Part shown: piece after piece, positions 42,087 through 51,672 of the stretch
How the letters are laid out: each line of letters opens with the position of its first letter
How positions within the stretch are numbered: the stretch's first letter is position 1
Assembly (NCBI RefSeq): GCF_024204645.1
Contig: NZ_CP100351.1
Coordinates: 620,001 to 684,000 of the forward strand
Source of the DNA: Desulfomicrobium sp. ZS1
GTDB lineage: Bacteria > Desulfobacterota > Desulfovibrionia > Desulfovibrionales > Desulfomicrobiaceae
Reading direction: 5' to 3'
Length of the DNA stretch: 64,000 nucleotides
The notes under the pieces: generated by a model
What the model was told of the DNA's origin: nothing
Databases searched by the model: none
Seen by the model: only the letters and a program-made list of their open reading frames with translations
Position numbers and translations under genes: made by a program

Positions 42087-43444
42087 TTCTCCTCCTGCGG
42101 GGCGATGAGCGCATCACGCAGGGCCTCGTCCAGAGTGGGGTGGGCGAAGATGTGTTCGTGCGCCGTATGCGCGGTCCAGCGATCGCGGACCATGATCTCG
42201 GCCAGGGTGACCAGATGCGATGCCCCGTGTCCGACGGCGGTCACGCCATGCACCACGCCGTCCACCCACGCGACCTTGACCAGCCCCTGGGCCTGGCCGT
42301 GGGCCTGGGAGATGGGGTTTGCGCCGAGGCTTGCGCGGGAAACGGTCACGGTTTTGCCTTGGGCCGCAAGTTCGGCGGCGGTGTGCCCGGCGCGCATGAC
42401 CTCGATGGAGCCATAGATACAGCCCGGAATTGGGCCTGGCGTGTAGGGCGCGGCCGTTTCACCCAGCGCGTGCAGCACGGCGTAGCGGCCCTGATGTTCG
42501 GCCGCGTGGGCCAGCAGGGTGCGGCCGTTGACGTCGCCGATGGCGTAGATGTTCGGCGTTGTCCGCAAAAAGTCGTCGGTCGTGACCCAGCCCGCGCCGG
42601 TCATGGCAACACCTGCGTTATCGAGCCCGAGGCCCGGAGTGTTCGGTTTGCGTCCAACCGCGACCAGGGCCTTCTCGACCCGGATTTGAGTGCCGTCCTC
42701 CAGCCGCACCAGGACCGATTCGCCTTCATTGACGAGCCCGGCTACCCGTTTGCCCGTGACGATGTTCCATTTTTTGCGCTTGAGCATTCCGCTTAGGGTC
42801 TGCGCGATTTCTTCGTCTTCGGCGGGGGCGATGCGGGGGGCGGCCTCGATGACATGGATGGCCGTGCCCATCCGGTTCCAGAACTCGGCCATTTCTAGGC
42901 CGATGGCTCCTGCTCCGATGACCGCGAGGCTTGCGGGCGCTTCATCAAGATCCAAGAGATCCGTGGAGTCGAGGATTCTCGCATGATCGGGCTCAAGCCC
43001 CGCAAACCAGTTCGTGGAGGAGCCCGTGGCAATGATGAGCGTCGTAAAGCTCAAAGTCTGTTCGGCATCGCTGGCGACACGCACCGTGTTTTTATCGATC
43101 AGGGACGCTTGACCTTGGACCAGAGCGACCCCATGTTTCTCAAGACAGCACCCCATGGCCTTGTGGGTCGCCGCGACAAAGGCGTTTTTTCTTTTCTTGA
43201 GAGCGCCCATGTCCATCTGCACGGACCCTCTGCACAGGCGCAAGCGCGACTGGGCATGCAGGCCCTCGAGATGGGCGGTGGCTCCAAGATAAAGCTTGGT
43301 GGGGATGCATCCCCAGTTCAGGCACGTTCCTCCGAGGTGTTGTCTCTCGATGAGGGCGACCGTTTTTCTTCTTTGACTGGCGAGCAGAGCTGCGGCATAA
43401 CCGCCCGGACCTGCACCTATGACAATGATGTCAAAATGGCTCAT
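42083..43444 (-). CDS. Dihydrolipoamide dehydrogenase family flavoprotein
   Basis: A 453-residue FAD/NAD disulfide oxidoreductase. FAD motif GAGPGGYAAAL (about 9-19), redox-active disulfide GGTCLNWGCIPTK, NAD-binding GAGAIGLEMAEFW and the second FAD motif with AIGDVNG are present. The C-terminal dimer domain has AHTAHEHIFAHPTLDEAL, with the HP...E active-site pair expected of lipoamide dehydrogenase. No other 2-oxo-acid dehydrogenase genes are nearby, so the true electron partner is uncertain. The start is ATG 43444 with GGGAAG upstream. Confidence 0.88.
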   Translation of the reverse strand: MSHFDIIVIGAGPGGYAAALLASQRRKTVALIERQHLGGTCLNWGCIPTKLYLGATAHLEGLHAQSRLRLCRGSVQMDMGALKKRKNAFVAATHKAMGCCLEKHGVALVQGQASLIDKNTVRVASDAEQTLSFTTLIIATGSSTNWFAGLEPDHARILDSTDLLDLDEAPASLAVIGAGAIGLEMAEFWNRMGTAIHVIEAAPRIAPAEDEEIAQTLSGMLKRKKWNIVTGKRVAGLVNEGESVLVRLEDGTQIRVEKALVAVGRKPNTPGLGLDNAGVAMTGAGWVTTDDFLRTTPNIYAIGDVNGRTLLAHAAEHQGRYAVLHALGETAAPYTPGPIPGCIYGSIEVMRAGHTAAELAAQGKTVTVSRASLGANPISQAHGQAQGLVKVAWVDGVVHGVTAVGHGASHLVTLAEIMVRDRWTAHTAHEHIFAHPTLDEALRDALIAPQEEK

Positions 43445-43679
43445 GTGGCTTCCCGTGTGAATTAATTGATGGTCATGCAAGCGAAACATGAAATCCTAAT
43501 CGGAAGCAGGGCGGAACTCAACCCTTGGCGCAGCCTGTGCGACTTGGCCAAAATCAAAGCTGGACAGGTGTCCGGTTTTTTTATTTGGCAGGGCGGGTTG
43601 GCAGGGAATCCAATACCAAAATACTCGGATTTATAAGTCGTTAGCCTCTTCGTCGCGGTGGAGGGTATATGGAGATACG

Positions 43680-44456
43680 ATGCAGGAGAATTTAAAGAAT
43701 CAGAGCAGGGGAAAGCGAAAAGGAGTCGCCTCGCTCTTTGACGATTACGAGATCAAGGATCTTTTTCGCAGATACATCCAGCTCCTGATCGTGGTGGAGG
43801 TGCTTATCTTTCTGGTTTGCTGGGTCTACCAGCTCGGCATCGACGAGGTTGCGGTGACCGGCAAGCCCGTGGATATTCCTTTTCCCTGGAAGGCTTATTT
43901 TCTGGTTTCCTTTACGGCCCCGGTGGCCGTGACATTCCTGGTCGGGATAGTGGTCGTGGCCTTCAACTCTTTTCTTTTCGGACAGAAAAATGGGCCTGTA
44001 TTCAAGGAAACCTCCGCCACAGGAGCAGCGGGCAAGCTTGCCCAGGCGGCCAATTTCTGCTTCCAGCTCCCTTTTTTGCTGACCCTCCTGCTGCTGGGCA
44101 TATTTATAGGGATTGTGTATAATTTGGGCACGATCATGGATTACCTGGCCCGTTTTGGAGAGGCCGCATCCAAGGTCATTCTGATCGGGCTGGGTTGTGT
44201 CCTGGTGGCCGGAACCATTTTCGGGGTCGTGCGCATGATTCTCAACTATAAATTGCGCAAGAAGAACATGGAGTACGATTACAAGCGCGAGGTCATGGAC
44301 CGGCTGGGCATCGCCATTCTTGATGAGCGCACCATGATCGACAGTCAGGGGCAGATGGTCGGGCCGCGAAATATCGAAATATCCGCCGCCGATCAGGATG
44401 TGCTGCCGCCCGCGACGTCGGAGTCCGTGGTTTCTGAAAAGCCTGATTGCCGCTGA
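43680..44456 (+). CDS. Four-helix membrane protein, unknown function
   Basis: A 258-residue protein. A basic N-terminus (about 1-30) is followed by about four membrane helices near 32-50, 70-95, 128-148 and 162-185. A charged cytoplasmic tail of about 70 residues follows. A helix-loop-helix pattern with conserved family motifs was not recognised. ATG 43680 has GGAGATACG upstream. It is closed by the terminator at 44500-44523, so it is not cotranscribed with the tmc genes. It may still belong to the same respiratory neighbourhood (inference only). Confidence 0.75.
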   Translation: MQENLKNQSRGKRKGVASLFDDYEIKDLFRRYIQLLIVVEVLIFLVCWVYQLGIDEVAVTGKPVDIPFPWKAYFLVSFTAPVAVTFLVGIVVVAFNSFLFGQKNGPVFKETSATGAAGKLAQAANFCFQLPFLLTLLLLGIFIGIVYNLGTIMDYLARFGEAASKVILIGLGCVLVAGTIFGVVRMILNYKLRKKNMEYDYKREVMDRLGIAILDERTMIDSQGQMVGPRNIEISAADQDVLPPATSESVVSEKPDCR

Positions 44457-44499
44457 AAAGTCTTTTCGTGTCGCCTTAGGGATTGGTCCCGTGCATAAC

Positions 44500-44523
44500 A
44501 ACCCGGTCTTTCCGGGTTTTTTT
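44500..44523 (+). terminator. Terminator upstream of the tmc operon
   Basis: A 7-bp stem AACCCGG (44500-44506) / CCGGGTT (44512-44518) followed by seven Ts. It lies in the 444-base gap 44457-44900. The rest of that gap is AT-rich and should hold the tmc promoter, but no convincing promoter was seen. Confidence 0.85.
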
Positions 44524-44900
44524 GCGTCTGGGGCTCAGCGTCCGGCATTTTTTGTGGTGAATGGCGGAAATGGGGCGGCTGAAAACATTCTTTTCCTGAA
44601 AATAACTTGCGGGCGTTGTGAGGATGTCCGGATGAAAAGGAGTGAATGTTTATATGCTATTGGGGGAATGTGTATTAAAAAGGTCCGAAATGTTTTGTCG
44701 ACTTATTGGGTCTGAATTGAAAATGATATTTACACATTGCCATTTCTAGGCTAGCCGGTTTGCAAGAAAATTTAGCTAATAAAGTTAGTCTGTGGCATGA
44801 TTTCAAAGCGTTGCCGACGTGGATTGCTTGTCTGCATTCACGCAAAGAAATCATGTTCATGTGAAGCTTTTGCGTAACCTAGTTGGTAAGGAGGGCGTGT

Positions 44901-46163
44901 ATGAGTGAGTATTCTGCCTGGGATTGGGGCATAGGCTCCAGAACCGTGGCCGACCTGTCAGAATGTGACTGTGACGTTGAATGGCGCGAGGAAAACCAGG
45001 CCAGCCCCGATGGGGAACAGGTAGCGGCCGTGGTCAAGACCGGTGACGGGGAGTTCAGTGTGTGCGTCAACAACACATGCTGGGAGCCGAGATACGAGCG
45101 CATCTGGTATCTGCGCTATTCTCCGGACGGACGCTTGGCCGGATTGGCCTGCGACGGCGACTGGACCATGTGCGTGGATGGCGAGCCGTGGGAAGAAACC
45201 TACGGATTCCTGTTCAACACCTTGTTTTCCAAAGATGGTTCGACCATCGCCTGTTGCGTTGCCGATTCCATGACCTACGGAATGGTGGTGGAGGGCGTTG
45301 CCTGGGAGAATCTTTATCCCAACGCCAATAATTTTGAACTCAGTGCCGACGGCAAGCGTAGCGCAGCCGTGGTTCAAACCGTTCCCTTGGGACAGGCTGA
45401 GGTCTTCAAGTTCAAAGAAGGGATCTACTCTGTAGCAGTGGATGGAACTCCTTGGGACGTGAGCTTCGTGAACGCCTGGACCCCGCGCTTCAATGCCGAC
45501 AGCAGTTCGGTTGCTGCTCAGGTTCGTCATACGCTCTTCGATTACACCATTGTCGTGGACGGCAAACCCTGGGCAGAGAGCTTCAACCAGGTCTGGGAAC
45601 CGCTTTTCCACCCCACCAAGAATTCGGTGGCGGCGCCGGTGCGCCTGGCCGGCAAGTGGGGCATGGCCCTGGACGGCAAGGTCATCTGGCAGCCTTCTTT
45701 CTTTCAGGTCTGGCAGCAGCAGTTCAGCCCTTCCGGCGACAAACTCGCCGCCATCGTCTGCCCCAAATACGGGTACTGGACATTGGCCGTGGATGGCACC
45801 CCGTGGAACACGACGTTTGGCGACATGGTCATGGACATGACTTTTAGTCCCGACGGAAAGCGTCTGGCCGCACTTGGCAAGCGGGACGGCAAGTGGACTG
45901 TATTTTCCGACGACAAGGCCTGGAATAGCAATTACGACATGTGTTATGCTCCGGTTTTTTCACCGGATAGCAATCATGTGGCCGCAAGAGTTGAAAAGAA
46001 GGGCCGTTTCACTATCGCGGTGGATGGCAAGGAATATGGCCAGGGTTTCGATCAATGCTTTGACCCGACGTTCAGTCCTGATGGAAGCCGGATTCTCATC
46101 CGTGCCATCGTGGACGGGAAGTACCAAAGAATTGTCGAGTCCGTAGCAAAAATCATCGGATAA
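44901..46163 (+). CDS. tmcD: TmcD-like tryptophan-rich repeat protein
   Basis: A 420-residue protein made of about eight repeats of roughly 45-50 residues. Each repeat has a strand pair like F(S)PDGKRLAA.V...G.W...VDG.PW, giving a WD40/propeller-type pattern. No signal peptide or membrane helix is seen, so it is probably cytoplasmic. In Desulfovibrio the corresponding TmcD is a subunit of the Tmc transmembrane electron-transfer complex with unknown function. It is followed 11 bases later by tmcC. The start is ATG 44901 with AAGGAGGGCGTGT upstream. Confidence 0.83.
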   Translation: MSEYSAWDWGIGSRTVADLSECDCDVEWREENQASPDGEQVAAVVKTGDGEFSVCVNNTCWEPRYERIWYLRYSPDGRLAGLACDGDWTMCVDGEPWEETYGFLFNTLFSKDGSTIACCVADSMTYGMVVEGVAWENLYPNANNFELSADGKRSAAVVQTVPLGQAEVFKFKEGIYSVAVDGTPWDVSFVNAWTPRFNADSSSVAAQVRHTLFDYTIVVDGKPWAESFNQVWEPLFHPTKNSVAAPVRLAGKWGMALDGKVIWQPSFFQVWQQQFSPSGDKLAAIVCPKYGYWTLAVDGTPWNTTFGDMVMDMTFSPDGKRLAALGKRDGKWTVFSDDKAWNSNYDMCYAPVFSPDSNHVAARVEKKGRFTIAVDGKEYGQGFDQCFDPTFSPDGSRILIRAIVDGKYQRIVESVAKIIG

Positions 46164-46174
46164 GGAGGCTAGAC

Positions 46175-46834
46175 ATGCAGGATGTCTATTTATTGGTATC
46201 TGGCCCCCTGGCTTGGGCTGCCTGGACTATTTTTGTACTTGGATCAATATACAAAATCTGGTCGACACTGAATACCGCAAGAAAAAAAGATCAAGTTTTG
46301 CTCAATTATGTCTCATTCAGATATGGAATGAGATCCATCATTAACTGGTCCATTCCGTTCAATACGGTCAACATGAGGTTGAACCCTGTTTTTACCGGAA
46401 TCGCGTTTTTCTTTCACATTGCTTTTTTTGTGCTGCTGATTTTTGTCTCCGCACATCAAATCATGATCGAGGAAGGGTTCGGCATCGGTTGGTTCACTAT
46501 TCCTGATTTTGTGGCCGACATTCTGGCCTTCGCGGTCATTGGCGCGTGCATCTTTTTTGCCGTGCGACGGGTGATGCGTCCTGAAGTGAGTTATGTTACC
46601 GACTGGACGGATTTTGCCCTGCTCGCCCTTGTGGCGGCGCCCTTTGTGACGGGAGTTCTGGCCTACCATCAGCTTGGCAATTACATGCTCATGGTCGTGC
46701 TGCACATGGTCTCGGCAGAGCTTTTGCTCGTGGCCATTCCCTTCACGCGTCTCAGTCATATGCTGCTGGCTCCCTTGACCAGGGCATATATCGGGTCTGA
46801 ATTCGGCATGGTGCGCCACGTCAAGGATTGGTAA
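46175..46834 (+). CDS. tmcC: TmcC, NarI-like cytochrome b subunit
   Basis: A 219-residue inner-membrane protein with about five helices, of the NarI/DsrM/HmcE type. Histidines that may ligate two b haems lie in FFFHIAFF and SAHQIM on one side and AYHQLG and VLHMVSAEL on the other. In Tmc it links periplasmic cytochrome TmcA with the cytoplasmic iron-sulfur subunit TmcB and the quinone pool (family knowledge). It is closely similar in design to HmcE in the same window. AAGGAGG precedes ATG 46175. Confidence 0.9.
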   Translation: MQDVYLLVSGPLAWAAWTIFVLGSIYKIWSTLNTARKKDQVLLNYVSFRYGMRSIINWSIPFNTVNMRLNPVFTGIAFFFHIAFFVLLIFVSAHQIMIEEGFGIGWFTIPDFVADILAFAVIGACIFFAVRRVMRPEVSYVTDWTDFALLALVAAPFVTGVLAYHQLGNYMLMVVLHMVSAELLLVAIPFTRLSHMLLAPLTRAYIGSEFGMVRHVKDW

Positions 46835-46849
46835 AAAGAGGAGAACGCT

Positions 46850-48166
46850 ATGAAAGAACGCGTCTGGATAAAAGATGAAGCTGTTGAACGGGGTGCTGAA
46901 AAGTTGACCCCGGAAAGGATCGAGAAGACGATTAATGCGGTTTTCGACAATGAAGCCGGGGCACGCCTCCAGGCTTATGTCGATACGTGCGCTCATTGCG
47001 GTTTGTGCTCGGATGCCTGCCATTTCTTTGTGTCCCGGGATCGCGATCCCCGCTTTTCCCCTGTGGGCAAGGTCAAGCAGACTATCTGGGAGATGCTCGA
47101 CAAGAAAGGCAAGGTTTCCGCAGAGTTTATGAAGCAGGCGATTCAGGTCGCTCAGACCGAATGCAATCTTTGCCGTCGCTGCGTACAGTATTGTCCCTTC
47201 GGAATCGACATCGCATATATGATGTCATTGGTGCGCCGCATTGGTCACAAATTGGAGATCACCCCCCTCTATATTCAGGATACGGCGCATTCCCATGCCG
47301 CCACCATGAATCAGATGTGGGTCAAAGACGACGAATGGATTGATGCCCTGCTCTGGCAGGAAGACGAGTTGCGTGATGAATTCCCGACAGGACGCATACC
47401 GCTGGAAAAGGAAGGGGCGGACATCATGTATTCCGTTATCGGGCCGGAGCCCAAATTCCGTACCCAGCTTATTTATCAGGCTGCGGCCATCATGAACGAG
47501 GCTGGCTGCAACTGGACCATGCCGGCGACTCCCGGCTGGGACAACTCCGATATGGCCATGTACACCGGCGATTCTGAGATGATGGGGCGCTTGAAGAGGA
47601 TGCATTTCGACACCGCGGCCAGGCTGCGCGTGAAGAAAATCGTCATGGGTGAGTGTGGGCATGCTTTCAGGTCCGTTTACGATACCGGCAACCGCGTGCT
47701 GGGTTGGCAGATGCCGCCCATTCAGGTCGTTCATGCTCTTGAATTTTATTGGGATCTTTTGAACGAAGGTAAAATAAAGGTCGCTAAAAAATTTGAGGAG
47801 CCGGTCACCTTCCATGACCCTTGCAACGTTGTGCGTGGGCGCGGGTTGCACGAAAAGGCGCGTGAGGTGGTGCGGGCTTTTTGTCCCAATTTCATCGAAA
47901 TGACTCCCAACAGGGAACACAATTATTGCTGCGCGGCAGGCGGCGGTGTCATCAACTGCGGTCCGCCATACAAGAACGCTCGCGTGGAAAGTAACAGGGT
48001 CAAGGCTGAGCAGTTACAACGCACCGGCGTCAAGGTCTGTATCGCACCATGTCATAACTGTCATGGTGGTCTTGAAGATATCATCCATGCGTACAAACTG
48101 GGCATCGAGCTCAAGTTCCTTGGGGAGATTATCTATGATTGCATGGAAAAACCAAATGCTGTCTAG
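46850..48166 (+). CDS. tmcB: TmcB, HdrD-like iron-sulfur subunit
   Basis: A 438-residue protein. Two [4Fe-4S] ferredoxin motifs lie at CAHCGLCSDAC and CNLCRRCVQYC. The C-terminal half has two CCG-type cysteine clusters (DPCNVV...YCCAAGGG and APCHNCHGG), as in the catalytic subunit HdrD of heterodisulfide reductase. No signal peptide, so it faces the cytoplasm. It takes electrons through TmcC; its natural electron partner is not established. It is paralogous to HmcF at 53733. AGAGGAG precedes ATG 46850. Confidence 0.92.
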   Translation: MKERVWIKDEAVERGAEKLTPERIEKTINAVFDNEAGARLQAYVDTCAHCGLCSDACHFFVSRDRDPRFSPVGKVKQTIWEMLDKKGKVSAEFMKQAIQVAQTECNLCRRCVQYCPFGIDIAYMMSLVRRIGHKLEITPLYIQDTAHSHAATMNQMWVKDDEWIDALLWQEDELRDEFPTGRIPLEKEGADIMYSVIGPEPKFRTQLIYQAAAIMNEAGCNWTMPATPGWDNSDMAMYTGDSEMMGRLKRMHFDTAARLRVKKIVMGECGHAFRSVYDTGNRVLGWQMPPIQVVHALEFYWDLLNEGKIKVAKKFEEPVTFHDPCNVVRGRGLHEKAREVVRAFCPNFIEMTPNREHNYCCAAGGGVINCGPPYKNARVESNRVKAEQLQRTGVKVCIAPCHNCHGGLEDIIHAYKLGIELKFLGEIIYDCMEKPNAV

Positions 48167-48175
48167 AGGTGAGCA

Positions 48176-48565
48176 ATGAGACATATACTATACAGATACT
48201 TCATTTTCTGCTCTGTCGTGCTCTGCGTCACGTTTTGCAGTATTTCGGCTTTTTCCCAGGACGACACATATTTGAAGGTAGATGCCTTCGGAGGATTGGA
48301 ACGTCCTATTAGTGCATTCGATCATGATGAACACAATGACATGGCTGCTCTGGAAGACTGTTCAGTTTGCCATCATGTCTACGAAGATGGAAAATTAGTC
48401 GAAGGCGAGAGTTCCGAAGATCAGGCTTGTGCTGATTGCCATACCCTCAAGGCGCAGGGCAGCCAGCCCGGCCTCATGATGGCCTACCACCAGCAGTGCA
48501 AGAGTTGCCACGTTGAATCAAAAAAAGGTCCCGTCGCTTGCGGCGAATGTCACGTAAAAAAATAA
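48176..48565 (+). CDS. tmcA: TmcA, acidic type-II tetrahaem cytochrome c3
   Basis: A 129-residue exported protein. A signal peptide covers about residues 1-27, ending in SAFS. Four haem-attachment sites follow: CSVCH, CADCH, CKSCH and CGECH, with several extra axial histidines. The mature part is acidic. TmcA takes electrons from type-I cytochrome c3 and hydrogenases in the periplasm and delivers them to the Tmc complex (literature on Desulfovibrio). GAGGTGAGCA precedes ATG 48176. Its own terminator follows at 48590-48622. Confidence 0.93.
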   Translation: MRHILYRYFIFCSVVLCVTFCSISAFSQDDTYLKVDAFGGLERPISAFDHDEHNDMAALEDCSVCHHVYEDGKLVEGESSEDQACADCHTLKAQGSQPGLMMAYHQQCKSCHVESKKGPVACGECHVKK

Positions 48566-48589
48566 CCGGTTTTCGTTTCCAGACTATTG

Positions 48590-48622
48590 AACCCGGCTTT
48601 CGTTTGAAGGCCGGGTTTTTTT
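48590..48622 (+). terminator. Terminator of the tmc operon
   Basis: An 8-bp stem AACCCGGC (48590-48597) / GCCGGGTT (48610-48617) with seven Ts. It divides tmc from hmc transcription. The remaining gap to 49022 holds a REP-like hairpin and an AT-rich part suited to the hmc promoter, which was not resolved. Confidence 0.88.
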
Positions 48623-48943
48623 GCGAAAATTTTATTATCCTGCTGTTCATCCTGCCGCCATTCCAAAGTGATCTGCATTTTGAAGCAAATTGCTTTAGAT
48701 TAAATTTTTCCATAAAAACAAGTATGTTGAGTTGATTTTTTTTGACCGTTTTCGGCCAAGAGAGCCCAGATATTTGAAATCTCAAGTGATTGTGAAAAAA
48801 TGGATTATCTCTTGACGGGTTAGTTGATATTCTATACCTCCGAGGTCGGAATAAATCATACCCGAATGGTCTGCTTACTCTCAATTTTTTTAGTGGGCTT
48901 TATGTGCAGACGCACACGGTTTGATTTTTTTCCGTTTCAAGGA

Positions 48944-48979
48944 AGGTGCAGGGGGGCGGAGCCTCCGCGCGAGGGAGGT
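48944..48979. repeat. REP-like GC hairpin in the hmcA leader
   Basis: GGTGCAGGGGGG(C)GGAGCCTCCGCGCGAGGGAGG forms a GC-rich hairpin about 45 bases ahead of hmcA. The same opening (GGTGCAGGGGG) occurs at each copy of the array at 37613-38500. Confidence 0.5.
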
Positions 48980-49022
48980 TTCCGGAATTTTCCGGAGCGG
49001 ATTTCAACAAAGGAATTTTCAC

Positions 49023-50567
49023 ATGGAGAAGGGAAGACCAATGCTGCGATGGGTGGGAATCCTGTGCGTAAGCATGGCTGTGGCTGGATTCGGTCTGAAC
49101 GCTCTTGGGGGAAAACAGGAATCGATCGAAACGAAAGCACTGGGCGCGGATCTCATATCCATCGACACGCTCAAGAAGTTCGGTGATCTCGATTATCCTG
49201 TGGTCCGGTTCGAGCATGACAAGCACACCAAGGCTGTGGAGGGGAAGTGCGAATCCTGCCATACTGTGACCGGCAACACGGTTACGGCCAAGTTCAAGCG
49301 TCAGGAAGATACGAATGCCGCGGAAATCAAGGCCATTTATCACGACAACTGCATCGCGTGCCATGACGACACGTCCACGGCCGGCAAGAAAAGCGGACCC
49401 GGCAGCGAGCAGTGCCGGACCTGTCACGCGGGGCCTGCGGATTCGTCACGGACGTTGATCTCGTTCGATAAATCCCTGCATTACCGCCACTCGTCGTCGA
49501 AGATGGTTCTTCCTGCCCCCGGGCAGAAGGAGAACTGCTCCAAATGCCACTCCCAGGACAAGCCTGAAGCGCGCAATCTCGCTTTTGCCGAGAACAAGGA
49601 TCAGGCACATGAAAAATGTCTGTCCTGTCATATGGAGATCGGTAAGGCGCAACAGCCTACCGGCCCTGTGGAGTGCGCCGGCTGTCATGACGCCACTGTC
49701 CGCGCCGGATTCAAGAAGGTCGCGGATGCGCCACGGCTTGAAGCCGGGCAGTCCGATTACGCTCTGCTTATGGCCGCCACGGCTCAGGCCGGAACCGAGC
49801 CCAAGCTGGTCAGCGCCGTGCCTTTCAATCACAAGCTGCATGAAGAAAAGAACGAGAACTGCTCGGTCTGCCATCATAACGCTTCGTCCAAGGGCGTGAT
49901 CCCCTGTTCGCAGTGCCACACGTCATTGGGCAAGGAAGAGGGCGGCTTCATAACCACCGAGCAGGCCATGCACCGCGTGACCGCGCAGACCAGTTGCGTG
50001 GGGTGTCATGCCCAGGCGCAGGCCAAGCCGGAATGCGCCGGATGCCACACCTTCATGGGTCGAACCGGTCAGAACACAGATGCCAGTTGCGTCAAATGCC
50101 ATGTCGACATCACGCCCGGAGCTGAGCTGATCAATGACAGGAACGCCCGCAGCAACACTGCGGCGATGCTCATGAACACCCGCATCAAGAGCGACCCTGA
50201 GATCAAGGTCGGCGAGATTCCCGAGATCGTCGAGATCGGCGTCCTGGCCAACGAGTACCAGGTCAGCAAATTCCCGCATCGCAAGATCGTGCAGAAGATC
50301 ATGGATGGCATGAAGGACGACAGCATGGCTGCGTACTTTCACTCCAGCCCGAACGCTGTCTGTTCCGGTTGTCATCACAACAGTCCAGCTTCAGCCAATC
50401 CTCCCAAATGCGTCAGTTGTCATGGCAAGGTCGCGAGCGCGCAGGATGGAGCCAAGCCAGACCTCAAGACCGCCTATCACCAGCAATGCATCGGTTGTCA
50501 TAGCGAAATGGGCATCCAGAAGCCGGCGGCCACTGCCTGCGCGGAATGTCATGCCGTAAAGCAATAA
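49023..50567 (+). CDS. hmcA: HmcA, high-molecular-weight multihaem cytochrome c (15 haem sites)
   Basis: A 514-residue exported cytochrome. An N-terminal signal (MEKGRPMLRWVGILCVSM...) is followed by 15 CxxCH haem sites: CESCH, CIACH, CRTCH, CSKCH, CLSCH, CAGCH, CSVCH, CSQCH, CVGCH, CAGCH, CVKCH, CSGCH, CVSCH, CIGCH and CAECH. The Hildenborough HmcA has 16 haems; here one site between the fourth and fifth is missing and that segment is short. HmcA sits in the periplasm and passes electrons from cytochrome c3 into the membrane complex. The start is ATG 49023, which aligns with the known N-terminus and has AAAGGAA ahead; ATG 49041 is an alternative. Confidence 0.94.
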   Translation: MEKGRPMLRWVGILCVSMAVAGFGLNALGGKQESIETKALGADLISIDTLKKFGDLDYPVVRFEHDKHTKAVEGKCESCHTVTGNTVTAKFKRQEDTNAAEIKAIYHDNCIACHDDTSTAGKKSGPGSEQCRTCHAGPADSSRTLISFDKSLHYRHSSSKMVLPAPGQKENCSKCHSQDKPEARNLAFAENKDQAHEKCLSCHMEIGKAQQPTGPVECAGCHDATVRAGFKKVADAPRLEAGQSDYALLMAATAQAGTEPKLVSAVPFNHKLHEEKNENCSVCHHNASSKGVIPCSQCHTSLGKEEGGFITTEQAMHRVTAQTSCVGCHAQAQAKPECAGCHTFMGRTGQNTDASCVKCHVDITPGAELINDRNARSNTAAMLMNTRIKSDPEIKVGEIPEIVEIGVLANEYQVSKFPHRKIVQKIMDGMKDDSMAAYFHSSPNAVCSGCHHNSPASANPPKCVSCHGKVASAQDGAKPDLKTAYHQQCIGCHSEMGIQKPAATACAECHAVKQ

Positions 50568-50601
50568 CCTGCCCGGAAGGTCGCAATAACGAGGAGCTAC
50601 T

Positions 50602-51660
50602 ATGAAACGCAGAAAATTCATTGGCATGCTGGCTGGCGCAGGAGCCTGTATGGCGGCGTCAACGGCCACAGCCGGTGGAACACATCATTTTAAGGGTTAT
50701 CCCGAAAGCTTCGGGGTGCTCTTTGACAGCACCAAATGCATCGGCTGCAGAAAATGCGAAGCCGCTTGCAACAAGGTCAACGAACTGCCCGCACAGCCGG
50801 TGCCCTTCGATGACCTGGCAGTATTGGACTCAAGACGGCGTACGCACCACGACACCTTCACCGTGGTCAACAAATACTCCGTCAACGACAAGCCGGTGTA
50901 CCGCAAGCAGCAGTGCAATCATTGCCTGGAGCCTGCCTGCGCTTCGGCCTGTTTTGTCGGCGCCTTTGTCAAGGACAAGACCGGGGCCGTCAGCCACGAC
51001 GCTTCCAAGTGCGTGGGCTGCCGCTACTGCATGATCGCCTGTCCGTTTGAAATTCCCACGTACGAATATCACGATCCCATCACTCCTCGGGTACGCAAGT
51101 GCACCATGTGCCAGCCGCGGATCGAAGAGGGAAAGCTGCCTGGGTGTGTCGAAGACTGCCCCAAGGGCGCACTGGTCTTCGGTCGTCGCGAGGACCTGTT
51201 GAACATTGCCCGCGAACGTATCCGCAAGCATCCAAGCATCTACATCGACCATATCTATGGCGAGCGTGAAATGGGTGGAACGAGCTGGATGTACATCTCC
51301 GGCGTGCCGTTTGAAAAAATCGGCATGCGTGAGGATCTGGGCGTCACCCCTGCTCCGGAACTCACTTCCGGCGCACTTTCCCTTGTTCCGGCCGTTGTGG
51401 GCCTGTGGCCCATGTTTTTGACCGGTGCCTATGCCCTGACCAAGCGTCGGGAAAAGATTGCCGAAGAAGAGCAGCACCATGCCGTGGCAGAGGCCGTGGC
51501 CGAAGCGCAGTCTGAGGCGGCAAAGAAGGCGAAAGCGGCCATGGAAAAGGCGGAACGCGACAAGCAGGCCGCCATTGATCGTGAAGTGAAAAAAGCGCTC
51601 AAGGAAGCGGAAGAGGCCCGGCTCAAAGCCGAAACTCCCGCTGATCCGAGCGAGCAATAA
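50602..51660 (+). CDS. hmcB: HmcB, four-cluster ferredoxin subunit with membrane anchor
   Basis: A 352-residue protein. The N-terminus KRRKFIGML followed by a hydrophobic stretch resembles a Tat signal. Four cysteine sets suit four [4Fe-4S] clusters: [35 protein letters not shown] and CTMC...CVEDC. A membrane helix lies at about 253-275. The last 75 residues are charged, Ala/Lys/Glu-rich and strongly coiled-coil-like ([20 protein letters not shown]). It links HmcA to the NrfD-type subunit HmcC. GAGGAGC precedes ATG 50602. Confidence 0.92.
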   Translation: MKRRKFIGMLAGAGACMAASTATAGGTHHFKGYPESFGVLFDSTKCIGCRKCEAACNKVNELPAQPVPFDDLAVLDSRRRTHHDTFTVVNKYSVNDKPVYRKQQCNHCLEPACASACFVGAFVKDKTGAVSHDASKCVGCRYCMIACPFEIPTYEYHDPITPRVRKCTMCQPRIEEGKLPGCVEDCPKGALVFGRREDLLNIARERIRKHPSIYIDHIYGEREMGGTSWMYISGVPFEKIGMREDLGVTPAPELTSGALSLVPAVVGLWPMFLTGAYALTKRREKIAEEEQHHAVAEAVAEAQSEAAKKAKAAMEKAERDKQAAIDREVKKALKEAEEARLKAETPADPSEQ

Positions 51661-51672
51661 GGAGGAGTGTTG

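Noticed and set aside
44790-44812. Sigma-54-like TGGCAT...GC upstream of tmcD
   Set aside because: The GG and GC elements are 14 bases apart instead of 12, so it fails the strict spacing.
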